Positions 33,581 through 43,525 of a stretch of 64,000 nucleotides of DNA are shown piece by piece. The notes beneath the pieces were generated by a model. It saw only the letters and a list, made by a program, of their open reading frames with translations. It was not told where the DNA came from and ran no database searches. Every line of letters begins with the position of its first letter. Within the stretch, counting starts at the first letter, position 1. This stretch comes from Hysterangium stoloniferum (Eukaryota; Basidiomycota; Agaricomycetes; Hysterangiales; Hysterangiaceae). The stretch is from assembly GCA_015178975.1 (NCBI GenBank), contig WHVD01000127.1, positions 62,001 to 126,000 of the forward strand. Reading direction: 5' to 3'. The position numbers and the translations under genes are program-made.

Positions 33581-34873
33581 GGACTCCACTCCCACTCCCT
33601 TTCCCGTTATGGTTTATGACCTGTCACAATTCGGACTCCACTTTGTTCTGTTCCGTTCCTAACACCAAATTTGGTGTTTACTTATCTCATTTTATGTTTG
33701 CTAGTTTCATTTTCATTTTTACTGGATTTGGTACATTATTCATTCCACAGTCTATATAGTCTGGCAGATGTTGTATATACAATCCAGTCAGAAAATCAGC
33801 TTAGATTCTCCCCAGTAATCTAGTACATTTTCCACTCTAAACTCCTCTTTGAATTACACCACTCTCGCTAGTCAGAGCCCATGGGCTCCGATGCATCTAT
33901 CTCTCAACCTCTGACTTATTTATCTCAACTCCCCAACCTCTCAACCCACGAACTCTGCCTGGACTCCCTGGGATTCCCGTCTGCCCATTTGAAATTGGAC
34001 AACACAATCTTGCGAGGGTGTTACAACCGGACAATCCCGCCGGACTCCGGGCACTAACCCGTACGCCCCCACGCGCTACAAGCACCAATTGTCTGTTTAT
34101 AGGATTTCCCGCCCGGACTCCGTTACGTCAAGACTAGTTACGTTTGACCTCAATATGACACATATCAGTCACCGGACTTCCCCGGGACTCCATCTCTGTC
34201 TATGTCCATCTTCATCCCACGCATCAGTCACCGGACCCCGCTCAGAATCCCATCACCGCTCTAATTGAGCCCCATTCCCGTTTTAGTCAAATGACCTGTC
34301 ACAATTTAGGACTCCGCTCCCGCTCCGTTTCCCATTATGGGTTATGCTTTGTCACAATTCGGACTCCACTCCGTTCCGTTCCGTTCCTAACACCAATTTG
34401 GTGTTTACTATTCCTGTTTCATGTTTTGTTAGTTTCGTTTTGCCATTACTGGATTTGGTATGTCATTCACTCCATGGTCTATATAAACTGGCAGATGTTG
34501 TACATACAATCCAGTCAGAAAATTAGCTTAGATTCCCCCCAGTAATCTAATAACATTTTCCGCTCTAAAACCTTACTTAATTCACATCGCTCGCACTAGT
34601 CGGAGCCCACGGGCTCCGGCACATCTATCTCTCTCAACTATCTCGACTCACAACCCACGACCTCCGACTTACGACCCATGACCTCTGACTTACGACCCAC
34701 GACCCCCGACTTACGACCTACAACCCACGAACCCCGCCCAGACTCCCCGGGACTCCCATCCATCTGTTTGAAATTGGACAACATGATCTAGCGAGGGCGC
34801 AGCCTATAAGCTGAAGCCAAGTCCTACCGGATATCCCGCAGGTTTCTCCGGAAACCCGGCCTGTGTGTGTATC

Positions 34874-35593
34874 TGTTAAGAACTGGAAACTGACTAATGT
34901 CGGTGGCCGACAAGGACCGATCGGAAGGACTTGGCTTCAGCTTATGGGCTGCGCCCTCGCAAATATCCGCAGGATGTCCTTAAATTTCGGGCGGGCGAAG
35001 ACTAGTCCTAGTGAGTACCTTTCGGCGTGATACCGATCGGAATCGAAGGACAAGTCGAGTGTCGGGCCAAGGGGTCGGGGCCGGGAGTGGGCGAGCGCAC
35101 GCGAAGGCGGTTGGGGGAAGTCTTAGTATGAGACTGATACAGGTGTATGAGGGTATTCTGAGTCGATATTCTGATTGTCTAGTAACTACAATTACAGCGG
35201 GTTCATATACAAGTAACAGGCGTCTGGAAAATACTAATGGGGAGAAGGGCGGAACACGGTATTAACAATAAGCTTGACTAGGAACGGGAAGTTTATGATT
35301 AGTTCGGAGGCCGATGATAACCGAGAGCGGAATTACGATAAAAGGAAATGGTTCGAGGACTACAAATATAGATAGACATATGCGAAACATAAGATTGAAC
35401 GGATCAATATAATAAAGGGGACGTATCAAAGTTTGACCAGACAATACGAGTTATTTGACGTGGGCGTAAATGGAGTTTGATCTTCGCGAAACATTCGTCA
35501 GCTTCGGGGCCGATGGTTTCCGAGGGGACGACTTGAAACGTTGACAAGTGGCGATAACCTCGGGGCCGATAGGGTTGCGACACGGTCGTAACA
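34874..35593 (-). repeat. 3' LTR of the chromovirus (720 bp)
   Basis: It lies downstream of pol in the minus-strand reading and is identical by eye to the other LTR. The small open frames inside both LTRs are chance frames. TSD GTATC lies at its left. Confidence 0.9.
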
Positions 35594-35709
35594 GTATCTC
35601 CCCTTTTGGCCGAAATCCCAAGGAGGCCGAAAATCTAGATCCCGTACGTAAAAACTTGTCGGGTACGGCTGGGTGTGTCAAACATCATGTGACTCGGCAA
35701 AAGTTTGCA

Positions 35710-35716
35710 TATAAAA
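35710..35716 (+). promoter_or_regulatory. TATA box for the antisense gene
   Basis: TATAAAA stands 52 bp before the ATG at 35768, within the internal region of the retrotransposon and outside the LTR. The older relic at 21.4 kb also has TATAAAA upstream, inside the loop of a hairpin. Confidence 0.6.
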
Positions 35717-35767
35717 GTTTGAGAGTTCCTGGCGCTTGAAATTCCACTTCCCTTTTCTCTAACCACC

Positions 35768-36743
35768 ATGACCATAGGCTCGGGGTCAAAGCCCTTCCCG
35801 GTTAGGTTAACAGTTGCGCCCATGTCGGCGCCGAGTGGTACGGCGAACGCGAAAGAGCGTCGGCGTATACTCGAGCAGAAGAAAAAGGCGCGTGAAGAGG
35901 AGGAGCAGAAAGAGAAGGAGGAGTTGGCGGCCATCGAGGCCGAGGAAAAGAAACAGGCGGCAGAAGAGGCCGCGCGCAAGCACTGGGAAGCAGTGCTTGC
36001 AAAGAACAAGCAGCAGGAGGCCGATCGGGCACGGGAGGAGGCGGCGAAAAAAAAGCGGGAGGGAAAAGTGAGTCGGCTCTGGTGTCTTTTGTGAACCTTA
36101 CTGACTATATCTGTTAGCGCAAGGCTGCAACGCCTTCGGAGTCCGATGACGAAGAGGGAGAGGAGGACGAGGAGGATGCACCGGGGCCGTCGAGCCCCAA
36201 GGTGGGTTCGGTTTCCTAAAATAAAACTTCCCTAATAATTTTTTATAGAAACAAAAGCAGGCCCCCAAGGCGGGGCCCGAAAATGACCCCAAGTGCAATC
36301 GGTGCACGAAACGGGGCCGAACCTGTCATCCCTGGACCAATGGTCGGGGCCGCACTTGTCAAGAGTGCGCTGATCAGAAGCTTGGGTGTGTTTTTCCGGG
36401 GGCCGATGGCTCATTCCAGGAGCGACAGGCCGATGCTCTAGAAGAGCAAAACCGCCTCATGCGGACCTACTTCTCGGAGACGAGCCGGTACCGATATGAG
36501 ATGTTGCGACAACAAGGGCTCGTAACTGAGCAATTGCGATTCTTGGGCGTCGGGCTGGAGAAACAGACCAGTGTCATCGAGTCTCTCGGTGGTCAACTTG
36601 AGCAGTATTTGGGAGTCTCGAGTTGCGGTGGGCATGAAATTGGGGTTTCGGAGAAGGTCGGTGATGTGGTATCGGTGGCTGTCGGTGCGGAGGTGGGTTC
36701 GGAGGTCGGAGAGGAGGGAGAAGTTGTAGAGGGAGAAAATTAG
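35768..36743 (+). CDS. Spliced antisense gene inside the chromovirus: coiled coil plus Zn2Cys6-spaced cluster
   Basis: Three exons (35768-36067, 36118-36201, 36249-36743) give 292 residues. The introns are 50 and 47 nt (GTGAGT...GTTAG, GTGGGT...TATAG), both phase 0. ACCACCATG is a good start context. Residues ~25-100 form an Arg/Glu/Lys-rich coiled coil, ~105-128 an acidic block ending GPSSPK. Six cysteines then follow as C-x2-C-x6-C-x10-C-x2-C-x6-C (KCNRCTKRGRTC ... TCQECADQKLGC), the spacing of fungal Gal4-type clusters. A second helical stretch and a Gly/Val/Glu-rich tail follow. It faces pol tail-to-tail, about 100 bp apart. Its role is unknown. DNA or RNA binding, or control of the element, is inference. 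Confidence 0.75.
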
Positions 36744-36841
36744 ATAGTGAAATATATATCGGTTTTTCTTTTTAAACAAACAAATCATAGCGTGAAAACA
36801 TAAGGCATAGTCGGAAAAAGGTCGGGTACCGCGTGATAGTC

Positions 36842-39800
36842 TTATAAGGAATTGAGAGGACCGGGTTTGTTCGGATAAGCTTGGTGAAACCCTAAAACGA
36901 TTTCCGAGGCATTACCGAGCTCTGTAGCTAGGATCCATGAAGTTTCTTCATCTGTACCTTCATAGCCAGCCCATTTGACCAAATAAAGTAATTTGCATGA
37001 GCGTCGGCGATTGTCGATTTTTGAGTCTAGGATTTCTGATATCTCGAATTCGGGTTCCCCATCAATAATCACGGGTGGAGGTGGTGGCTGTATGCGATCC
37101 GGTATATTGTTAGGAACACAAGGTTCTAACATAGATACATGAAATACCGGGTGCACTGCACGCATGTTGTCGGGGAGCCGAAGCGTCCATGAAAGTGTGC
37201 CGGCTTGTGCTATAACTTCGAAAGGACCTAAATATTTTTCAGAGAGCTTCTTAGAAGGTCTAGTAGTTCGGAAAAACTCGGCTTTAACGAATACTCGGTC
37301 TCCGATCTTGAAATCAGGAGGTGGAAGTCGGTTTTTATCCGCAGACCGTTGGTATCGTTCTTGAGCCATTGCGATAGTTTTACGAAGTTCTTGATGTAGC
37401 TCGTCGAGGTTTGTAACAAAGTCTTGAGCACGGGCGGATGCGAGATCGCGTTCCGGGTGGATTGCGATGTTGGGGTTGTAGCCTTTATTTGCGAAGAAAG
37501 GCGAAATGCCAGTAGTGGCATTCGGTGCGTTGTTGTATGCGAATTCGGCCAGCGGCAGTAGTGATTTCCAATTGTCTTGTTGATAGTTGCAATAGACACG
37601 GATGTATTGCTCCAAGGTTTGATTCATGCGTTCGGTTTGTCCATCGCCTTCCGGGTGATAGCCCGAAGTGAAGTGTAACTTCATGTCTAGTGCTTTTCCG
37701 AGTGACCTAAAGAAGTGAGAGACAAACTCGGAGCCGCGATCGGATGTGACATGCGACGGAACGCCATGCTTGGAAAATACGTGGGTAACGAATAATTCAG
37801 CTAACTGTACAGATGTTATCGTGTCATATGTTGGAATGAAAATACTTTGCTTTGAGAGCCGATCCACAACAACTAGGATTGCTGTGTGACCTTCGGATGC
37901 TGGCAGGTGCTCGATAAAATCCATAGAAATCGAGTTCCAGGGTTTTTCCGGTATCGGTAATTGTTTGAGTAGGCCATATGGTTTGTGTCGCTGTGATTTA
38001 GAGCGTAAACACGTAGTACAGGATTTACAATAGTGCTTAACAAAATCTCGGATGCCGGGCCATGTATATTCTCTTCTAATGAGTGAGAGGGTCTTATTGA
38101 GGCCGAAATGTCCTGAGATTGGGTGGTCGTGCTTATGTTGTAGGATTCGCAGCCGAAGGGTGTCGGAATCCGGTACATAAATGCGATTGTCAAGTCGAAT
38201 GAAACCTTGTGAGTCTAATGACCATCGGGGTTGATCGGGGTCGGACGGGTTATCGAGGTGTGCTTTGGTGACTGGGTCTAATGGAATTGCCGATAGTATG
38301 TCTTGATGTAACTTTTCGGTATCCATAAGGATAACACTTCGCAAGACTGGATGAATGAGGTAAGTGGCTCGGATAGATGCGGACAGTTGTTCCGATGAAA
38401 ACATAGGTTTGAAATTATGCGGGTTAACTGTGGCGTAGTCGCTACTCCCCTCTTTAGGATAGACATCCCATCGTCTAGTCATAGCGTCGGGTTTTCCACC
38501 AAGGCGGCCGGGACGGAAGCGGATTACCATGTTGAAAGCGGAGAGGTATTCGGACCATCGAGCTTGTCGACGGGTGAGAAGTTTTGTGGTTGAAAAGTAA
38601 ACTAAATTTTTGTGGTCTGTAATAACATCTACCGGGTGGGCCGAGCCCTCCAAATAATGTCGCCATGTCTTGAAAGCTTCAAATATTGCGAGTAATTCCT
38701 TATCGTGAACGTCGTAGTTGAGTTCGGGCGCCGAAAATGTGCGAGACAGAAAAGCTACTGGGTGTACTTCACCATCGGTGTCCAGAATGGACAATATCGC
38801 GGCAAGCGCATAGTCCGAAGCATCAGTTTCCACGATGAGTTGAACGTCGGGTTTCCAGTGCGACAAGATAGGGGCGGATGTAAACGCACTTTTCAATTCC
38901 TGGAATGCCGATCGGCATTCTTCGGAGAAATTCCACGGGGTGTCTTTGCGAGTAAGACGAGTGAGCGGAACGGTAATTTTTGAGTAATTGTGAATGAAAC
39001 GGCGATAAAAATTGGCGAAGCCTAAAAAGGATTGAATATCTTTAACCTTTCGGGGTTCCGGCCAATCTTGAATGACTTGAATTTTAGCGTCGTCCATGCG
39101 GAGACCATCGGGTCCCATCATGAAGCCTAAGTATTCAACCGTGTCGACATCAAAAGAACATTTTTTACCATTCGCAAAAAGACCATGTTTTCGGAGTCTT
39201 CGGAGGACTTCACGGACGTGTTCATCATGAAGTGTAGGGTCTTCGGAGAAGATGAGGATGTCGTCTAGGTACACAATGACAAAGACGTCAAGGAGGTCGG
39301 AAAAGACGTCGTTGATAAAACGTTGAAAGACCGACGGAGCGTTGGTGAGGCTGAAAGGCATTACTAACCATTCAAAGGAGCCATAGCGAGTGCGAAAAGC
39401 CGTTTTCCATTCGTCACCTTCGGCGATCCGAACCAAATGATAGGCGTGTTTGAGATCTATCTTTGTATAAATTCGGGCCTTTCGAGGGGCGTCGAGTAAA
39501 TCGGAGATTAGTGGTAATGGGTACTTGTCTTTTCGAGTAATCGCGTTTAGTCCTCGAAAGTCAACGCAAAGTCGAAGGGAACCGTCTTTTTTCCGAACGA
39601 ATAGGACAGGGGCTCCATAGGGAGACTTTGAGGGTCGGATAAAACCTATAGCCAAGTGTTCATCCAAGAAATCTCGGATAGCCGATAGTTCGGACTGCGA
39701 GAGAGGATAAACCGGACCTAGGGGCGGATGTGAACCATCTTCAATATCAATTTTCAAATCGTAAGGCCTGTGAGGGGCGAGTCGATCGGCTTTTTGTTTA

Positions 39801-40654
39801 CTGAAGACATCTGCGAATTCATGGTATTTTTTAGGAACACCTTCTAAATCTGCGATCGGTTCGGTCACCGGGGATGCGAAGCGACCGGTGACTTCGTCAA
39901 CTTTAAGATTGACTGTAAATGCTCGGGAGCCGTCCAGCTTGATGGCTCTCATAAAAGCTGCGGCGTTTATTAGAGAGACAGGCGGCGGAGAGCTCGGATT
40001 TGCCACGGGGGCTGGAGGTGCTGTAGAGGCCATATTTGCCGAAACAGGCGGAAACGGAACAGTCGTATCGGGTGCCGACGGGGTTCGGAAATGGATACTG
40101 CCCAATACCCAATCAATCAACGGATTATAGCGGGTGAGCCAGTTATGTCCTAGAACCACGGAGCAGCTCGAGTCCAACTGTGTTACAAAAAACGTAACTG
40201 TCTGAAAGGTTCCACACGGGAACCGAAGTCGGAGTTCGCAGGCTTGCGAGATTACGGAGTTTGAGGTACCATCAAAAAGTCGGAGCGGAATCGGATCTAT
40301 TGCATAGGTTTTCAACTGATTTTTTCTGGAAAAACTTGTATCTATAAAACAATGGGTTGAACCTGAATCTATGAGAGCTCGAAAAGTGAAACTCCCGAGA
40401 GGTTCCGAAGTAAGATTTATGAACAAAGAATTAGGATCATACAATGCGGATGCGTTAAGATGACAATTTTCCGGTGTGCGAGGAGATTCAACGCAACTCT
40501 CCAACCGCACGGAATCCAGAGAGTTGCTTAATCTTTTTTCGACTCGGCAGCCGGCTTGGCCGGTTGTGAGGTCGTGGCCGTATTGGCCGATCGGGCTTTT
40601 GTGGCTTTTGGGCATGCAGCGACTCGGTGTCCGGGATCTGCACACAACAAACAA
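36842..40654 (-). CDS. pol: Chromovirus pol: protease, reverse transcriptase, RNase H, integrase, chromodomain
   Basis: An open frame of about 1270 codons. Order: protease (FRALIDSGSTHCFID, active DSG), reverse transcriptase ([42 protein letters not shown]), RNase H (VETDASDYALAAIL, DKELLAIFEAF, ITDHKNL), integrase with HHCC zinc finger (HPISGHFGLNKTL ... CKSCTTCLRSK) and DDE core (SMDFIEHLPAS, VTSDRGSEFVSHFF, GQTERMNQTLEQ). The C-terminus is a chromodomain (EFEISEILDSK ... LYLVKWAGYEGTDEETSW). It overlaps gag by about 127 nt in the -1 frame, so it is probably made by -1 frameshifting. The first listed codon is not a convincing ATG. Confidence 0.93.
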   Translation of the reverse strand: MFVVCRSRTPSRCMPKSHKSPIGQYGHDLTTGQAGCRVEKRLSNSLDSVRLESCVESPRTPENCHLNASALYDPNSLFINLTSEPLGSFTFRALIDSGSTHCFIDTSFSRKNQLKTYAIDPIPLRLFDGTSNSVISQACELRLRFPCGTFQTVTFFVTQLDSSCSVVLGHNWLTRYNPLIDWVLGSIHFRTPSAPDTTVPFPPVSANMASTAPPAPVANPSSPPPVSLINAAAFMRAIKLDGSRAFTVNLKVDEVTGRFASPVTEPIADLEGVPKKYHEFADVFSKQKADRLAPHRPYDLKIDIEDGSHPPLGPVYPLSQSELSAIRDFLDEHLAIGFIRPSKSPYGAPVLFVRKKDGSLRLCVDFRGLNAITRKDKYPLPLISDLLDAPRKARIYTKIDLKHAYHLVRIAEGDEWKTAFRTRYGSFEWLVMPFSLTNAPSVFQRFINDVFSDLLDVFVIVYLDDILIFSEDPTLHDEHVREVLRRLRKHGLFANGKKCSFDVDTVEYLGFMMGPDGLRMDDAKIQVIQDWPEPRKVKDIQSFLGFANFYRRFIHNYSKITVPLTRLTRKDTPWNFSEECRSAFQELKSAFTSAPILSHWKPDVQLIVETDASDYALAAILSILDTDGEVHPVAFLSRTFSAPELNYDVHDKELLAIFEAFKTWRHYLEGSAHPVDVITDHKNLVYFSTTKLLTRRQARWSEYLSAFNMVIRFRPGRLGGKPDAMTRRWDVYPKEGSSDYATVNPHNFKPMFSSEQLSASIRATYLIHPVLRSVILMDTEKLHQDILSAIPLDPVTKAHLDNPSDPDQPRWSLDSQGFIRLDNRIYVPDSDTLRLRILQHKHDHPISGHFGLNKTLSLIRREYTWPGIRDFVKHYCKSCTTCLRSKSQRHKPYGLLKQLPIPEKPWNSISMDFIEHLPASEGHTAILVVVDRLSKQSIFIPTYDTITSVQLAELFVTHVFSKHGVPSHVTSDRGSEFVSHFFRSLGKALDMKLHFTSGYHPEGDGQTERMNQTLEQYIRVYCNYQQDNWKSLLPLAEFAYNNAPNATTGISPFFANKGYNPNIAIHPERDLASARAQDFVTNLDELHQELRKTIAMAQERYQRSADKNRLPPPDFKIGDRVFVKAEFFRTTRPSKKLSEKYLGPFEVIAQAGTLSWTLRLPDNMRAVHPVFHVSMLEPCVPNNIPDRIQPPPPPVIIDGEPEFEISEILDSKIDNRRRSCKLLYLVKWAGYEGTDEETSWILATELGNASEIVLGFHQAYPNKPGPLNSL

Positions 40655-41826
40655 AGGTTGTTGTCCATTCGGCGTTGCTTTTCCTGTGGTAGGAGCTTGC
40701 CATCGGAGCCGAGTTTGCCAGTTAGGTCGGGTTTGTCTTTGTCTTGAGACTTATTCGACTGTTTGCCCTTGCCTTTTTTGTCGTTAGACCCTTTGTTTTC
40801 GGACTTCTTATCGGAAGTCGAGTTGCCAGTTATATTGGTGTTTTGGTTACCAGACTTATTGGCATTTTTGTTGTCCGATGATTTTTTGTCCGACGGGTTT
40901 TCGCGACTGATTTCCGAACGTCGTTCCCAGTATCGAGCGTCTGCGTTTTGGGCTTTCAGGCGCATGAGAGGGAGGGTTTTCGGCTTGCCGGTCTCTCCTT
41001 TGGAGACTTCGTCTTTGAGGCGAGACGGAAGGCCGGAGTAAAACTGGTAACGGAGGGCCGAATCGCCCCAGTCGCAACGCGCGGCGAGGTTGTTGAACTG
41101 GACGATATAATCGGTGATGCGCTGAGTGTCTTTCATTTTGAGATTAGAAAGCGCGGTTTCGGCATCGCCGGTTTGGTCGTAGGGGCCGAAGTTGGTTTCG
41201 AGTTCCTCGACAAAGGCATCCCAATCGTGGAGCCAATCGGGGTCTTCAGAGGTGAGGCCAGAAAATGCGGGTTCAAACCAGGCTGCTGCGGAATCCTTAA
41301 GGTATGAGAGTGCGAAGTTTACCTTTCGGTCATCCGTTGCGAATGCAGCCGGGCGGTCCCGAAAGTTGAATCGACATTGCATAAGGAATGTCGGCAATTT
41401 CTTCGGGTTTGAGCCAGTAAATGGCTCGGGTTTGTTGACTCGGGTTTGCCCAGGTTCCTTTTCCTTGATATTGCTTTTAAGGAATTCATTAAGGGATCCT
41501 AGTGTACCTGAAAACAATTCCCATGTTTCTTCAGGGTCGAGAGCCGGTTTCTTCTTTGCAGACTTCTTGGAGCCACTAGCCTGAGGTTGGTCGCCATCCT
41601 CGGGTTCGTGTTCCGAAACTGGTTGATTGTTAATCTCCTCAGTTGCTTCGGGATCGGTTGCTTCAGTTACTTCTTCAGCATCGCCGGTAATCTCCACAAA
41701 GCGAGATTCTTCGGAGGTTTCTGGTAGCGGAGTTTTCTGAGTAGCTCGGGCTGTATACAGAAAAGGAGACTTGAGAGTGGAAGATTCTGCTTCGCCGCTA
41801 GGCTTGGCATTTTTCCTCGGAGGCAT
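40528..41826 (-). CDS. gag: Chromovirus gag, 432 residues
   Basis: ATG at 41826, 38 nt after the 5' LTR. It has an acidic N-terminal region, a capsid-type domain (PEPFTGSNPKKLPTFLMQCR, DWDAFVEELETNF, RITDYIVQFNNLAARCDWGD), a Lys/Ser/Asn-rich linker, and a CCHC zinc knuckle CLLCADPGHRVAAC (C-x2-C-x4-H-x4-C) near residue 400. It forms the particle that packages the RNA. The frame is intact. Confidence 0.92.
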   Translation of the reverse strand: MPPRKNAKPSGEAESSTLKSPFLYTARATQKTPLPETSEESRFVEITGDAEEVTEATDPEATEEINNQPVSEHEPEDGDQPQASGSKKSAKKKPALDPEETWELFSGTLGSLNEFLKSNIKEKEPGQTRVNKPEPFTGSNPKKLPTFLMQCRFNFRDRPAAFATDDRKVNFALSYLKDSAAAWFEPAFSGLTSEDPDWLHDWDAFVEELETNFGPYDQTGDAETALSNLKMKDTQRITDYIVQFNNLAARCDWGDSALRYQFYSGLPSRLKDEVSKGETGKPKTLPLMRLKAQNADARYWERRSEISRENPSDKKSSDNKNANKSGNQNTNITGNSTSDKKSENKGSNDKKGKGKQSNKSQDKDKPDLTGKLGSDGKLLPQEKQRRMDNNLCLLCADPGHRVAACPKATKARSANTATTSQPAKPAAESKKD

Positions 41827-41851
41827 GTTTAGACGGAAAATGCGAGTGTGA

Positions 41852-41862
41852 AATCAGAATAT
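41852..41862 (-). promoter_or_regulatory. Putative self-priming primer-binding site
   Basis: Two bases after the 5' LTR the minus strand reads ATATTCTGATT. There is no TGG tRNA-type site. These 11 nt are exactly complementary to AATCAGAATAT in the same strand of the LTR (42167-42157), which lies about 30 nt downstream of a TATATGAA box, where the transcript should begin. Tf1/sushi elements prime reverse transcription this way with an 11-nt match. Confidence 0.65.
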
Positions 41863-41864
41863 AC

Positions 41865-42584
41865 TGTTAAGAACTGGAAACTGACTAATGTCGGTGGCCG
41901 ACAAGGACCGATCGGAAGGACTTGGCTTCAGCTTATGGGCTGCGCCCTCGCAAATATCCGCAGGATGTCCTTAAATTTCGGGCGGGCGAAGACTAGTCCT
42001 AGTGAGTACCTTTCGGCGTGATACCGATCGGAATCGAAGGACAAGTCGAGTGTCGGGCCAAGGGGTCGGGGCCGGGAGTGGGCGAGCGCACGCGAAGGCG
42101 GTTGGGGGAAGTCTTAGTATGAGACTGATACAGGTGTATGAGGGTATTCTGAGTCGATATTCTGATTGTCTAGTAACTACAATTACAGCGGGTTCATATA
42201 CAAGTAACAGGCGTCTGGAAAATACTAATGGGGAGAAGGGCGGAACACGGTATTAACAATAAGCTTGACTAGGAACGGGAAGTTTATGATTAGTTCGGAG
42301 GCCGATGATAACCGAGAGCGGAATTACGATAAAAGGAAATGGTTCGAGGACTACAAATATAGATAGACATATGCGAAACATAAGATTGAACGGATCAATA
42401 TAATAAAGGGGACGTATCAAAGTTTGACCAGACAATACGAGTTATTTGACGTGGGCGTAAATGGAGTTTGATCTTCGCGAAACATTCGTCAGCTTCGGGG
42501 CCGATGGTTTCCGAGGGGACGACTTGAAACGTTGACAAGTGGCGATAACCTCGGGGCCGATAGGGTTGCGACACGGTCGTAACA
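41865..42584 (-). repeat. 5' LTR of the chromovirus (720 bp)
   Basis: It lies upstream of gag on the minus strand. It contains a TATA-like box (TATATGAA, about 42200-42193) and the putative transcript start near 42167-42170. It is identical by eye to 34874-35593. Confidence 0.9.
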
Positions 42585-42681
42585 GTATCCTAACAGAGGG
42601 TGCAGCCTATAAGCTGAAGCCAAGTCCTACCAGATTTTCCATGGGTTTCTCTGGAAACCCTCTGTGTACGCACCCTTAACA

Positions 42682-42932
42682 CAAGGCTACCAAACACAAG
42701 ATAAAACACAGAAATATGAAGTGAAGAGGGGATAGCTCAATGACAGGGGAGATCACACTTGTTCTAGTAGGATTCCTAAGAGATTGAAACTAAAGACTAG
42801 CTATGTACATGCCCCCTATTTATACTATTTATTATTTATGAGAAATTAAGAGAAAGTGCATATATGTACTGCTATTGAGCCAATAGCACTTCAGTGTCTA
42901 ACTGGCACCTCAGTGTTTGTGTCAGCACCGAT
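42682..42932. other. Unassigned retroelement flank
   Basis: CAAGGCTACCAAAC next to LTR B reappears reversed near 49725-49740 (TTTGGTAGCCTTG), so this is probably an internal part of a degraded element. No gene is seen. Confidence 0.4.
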
Positions 42933-43525
42933 GTGATGTATTAGCCTTATTTTAATACTATCTTCTGAAAAAGGAGTCCAGTGCTCTATCAAAATGTGCA
43001 AATACTCAATTCACTGCAAGGTAAAATAATTTAAGTATTTGATATTAATCAGTGGCAGCCTGAATAGACTTAGAACCCCTGAAGTCAAGAGTTTACTTGA
43101 ATATATGCACCCTACTTTGCAAAGAAGGTTTTGAGATCTGCTTTTGCAAGCTGTTCTTTTTCTATGAAAACAACTACTAAAATATGAATAACAATTCACT
43201 GATTCCAAACTAGACTCGACTTTGATTCTAGCTAGTTTATATATATTTTATACTATTTATCAAACAGTAAAAATATTTATAAACAGGTCAAAAGATTAGA
43301 TATAGAATAAAACACTATTTGGCTAATATATGCTTTATTTACACTAACCTACAGGGTCTACTGTGATACTAGCTTCCAGCGTCGACTATTACGGACTAGA
43401 CAGTGAAGAGCTGAGTGGTTGGGTAGAGGAAGAGCGTTAGCTCTCCGCGTGTGTGTGGGAAGACTCGCCGCTCACCCGCAAAAGGCCTGCCTACTACCGC
43501 GGCGAGACTACGCCGCTCACCCAAC

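Larger units (their letters stand above)
34874..42584 (-). mobile_element. Intact Ty3/Gypsy chromovirus, 7711 bp, target duplication GTATC
   Basis: Two 720-bp LTRs (34874-35593 and 41865-42584) read identically by eye and begin TGTTAAG or end CGTAACA. GTATC flanks the element at 34869-34873 and 42585-42589. gag and pol lie on the minus strand and are open throughout. An extra spliced gene lies on the plus strand between pol and the 3' LTR. A purine tract AAAAGGGGAGA (minus strand, about 35608-35598) precedes the 3' LTR. CpG content is high compared with older relatives in the window. Identical LTRs mean a very recent insertion. Confidence 0.92.
34019..42595 (-). mobile_element. LTR A, ~861-bp solo LTR, target duplication GAGGG, split by the chromovirus
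   Basis: Minus-strand start TGTTAG (42595-42590) continues after the chromovirus at 34873 and ends in TTGTAACA at 34019. GAGGG occurs at 34014-34018 and 42596-42600. Inside are a TATATAG promoter-like box (near 34485) and an 18-bp-type tandem stretch of GACTTACGACCCACGACC at 34640-34735. The chromovirus entered only a few bases inside its 5' end, duplicating GTATC. Confidence 0.8.
33581..42681 (-). mobile_element. LTR B (outer LTR, split by LTR A and the chromovirus)
   Basis: The 5' piece 42681-42596 starts TGTTAAGGGTGCG (minus strand) and stops at CCCTC. The sequence resumes at 34018 with CCCTCGCAAGATTG and runs to about 33581, where it is truncated. The two pieces align with successive parts of the solo LTR at 31325. 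LTR A inserted here with a GAGGG duplication. Confidence 0.65.

Noticed and set aside
35802-36032. Frames opposite or offset to the antisense gene
   Set aside because: They are shadows of its GC-rich coiled-coil exon.
35011-42256. Identical 84-residue frames at 35011-35265 and 42002-42256
   Set aside because: They lie inside the two LTRs and are identical only because the LTRs are; no coding signature.
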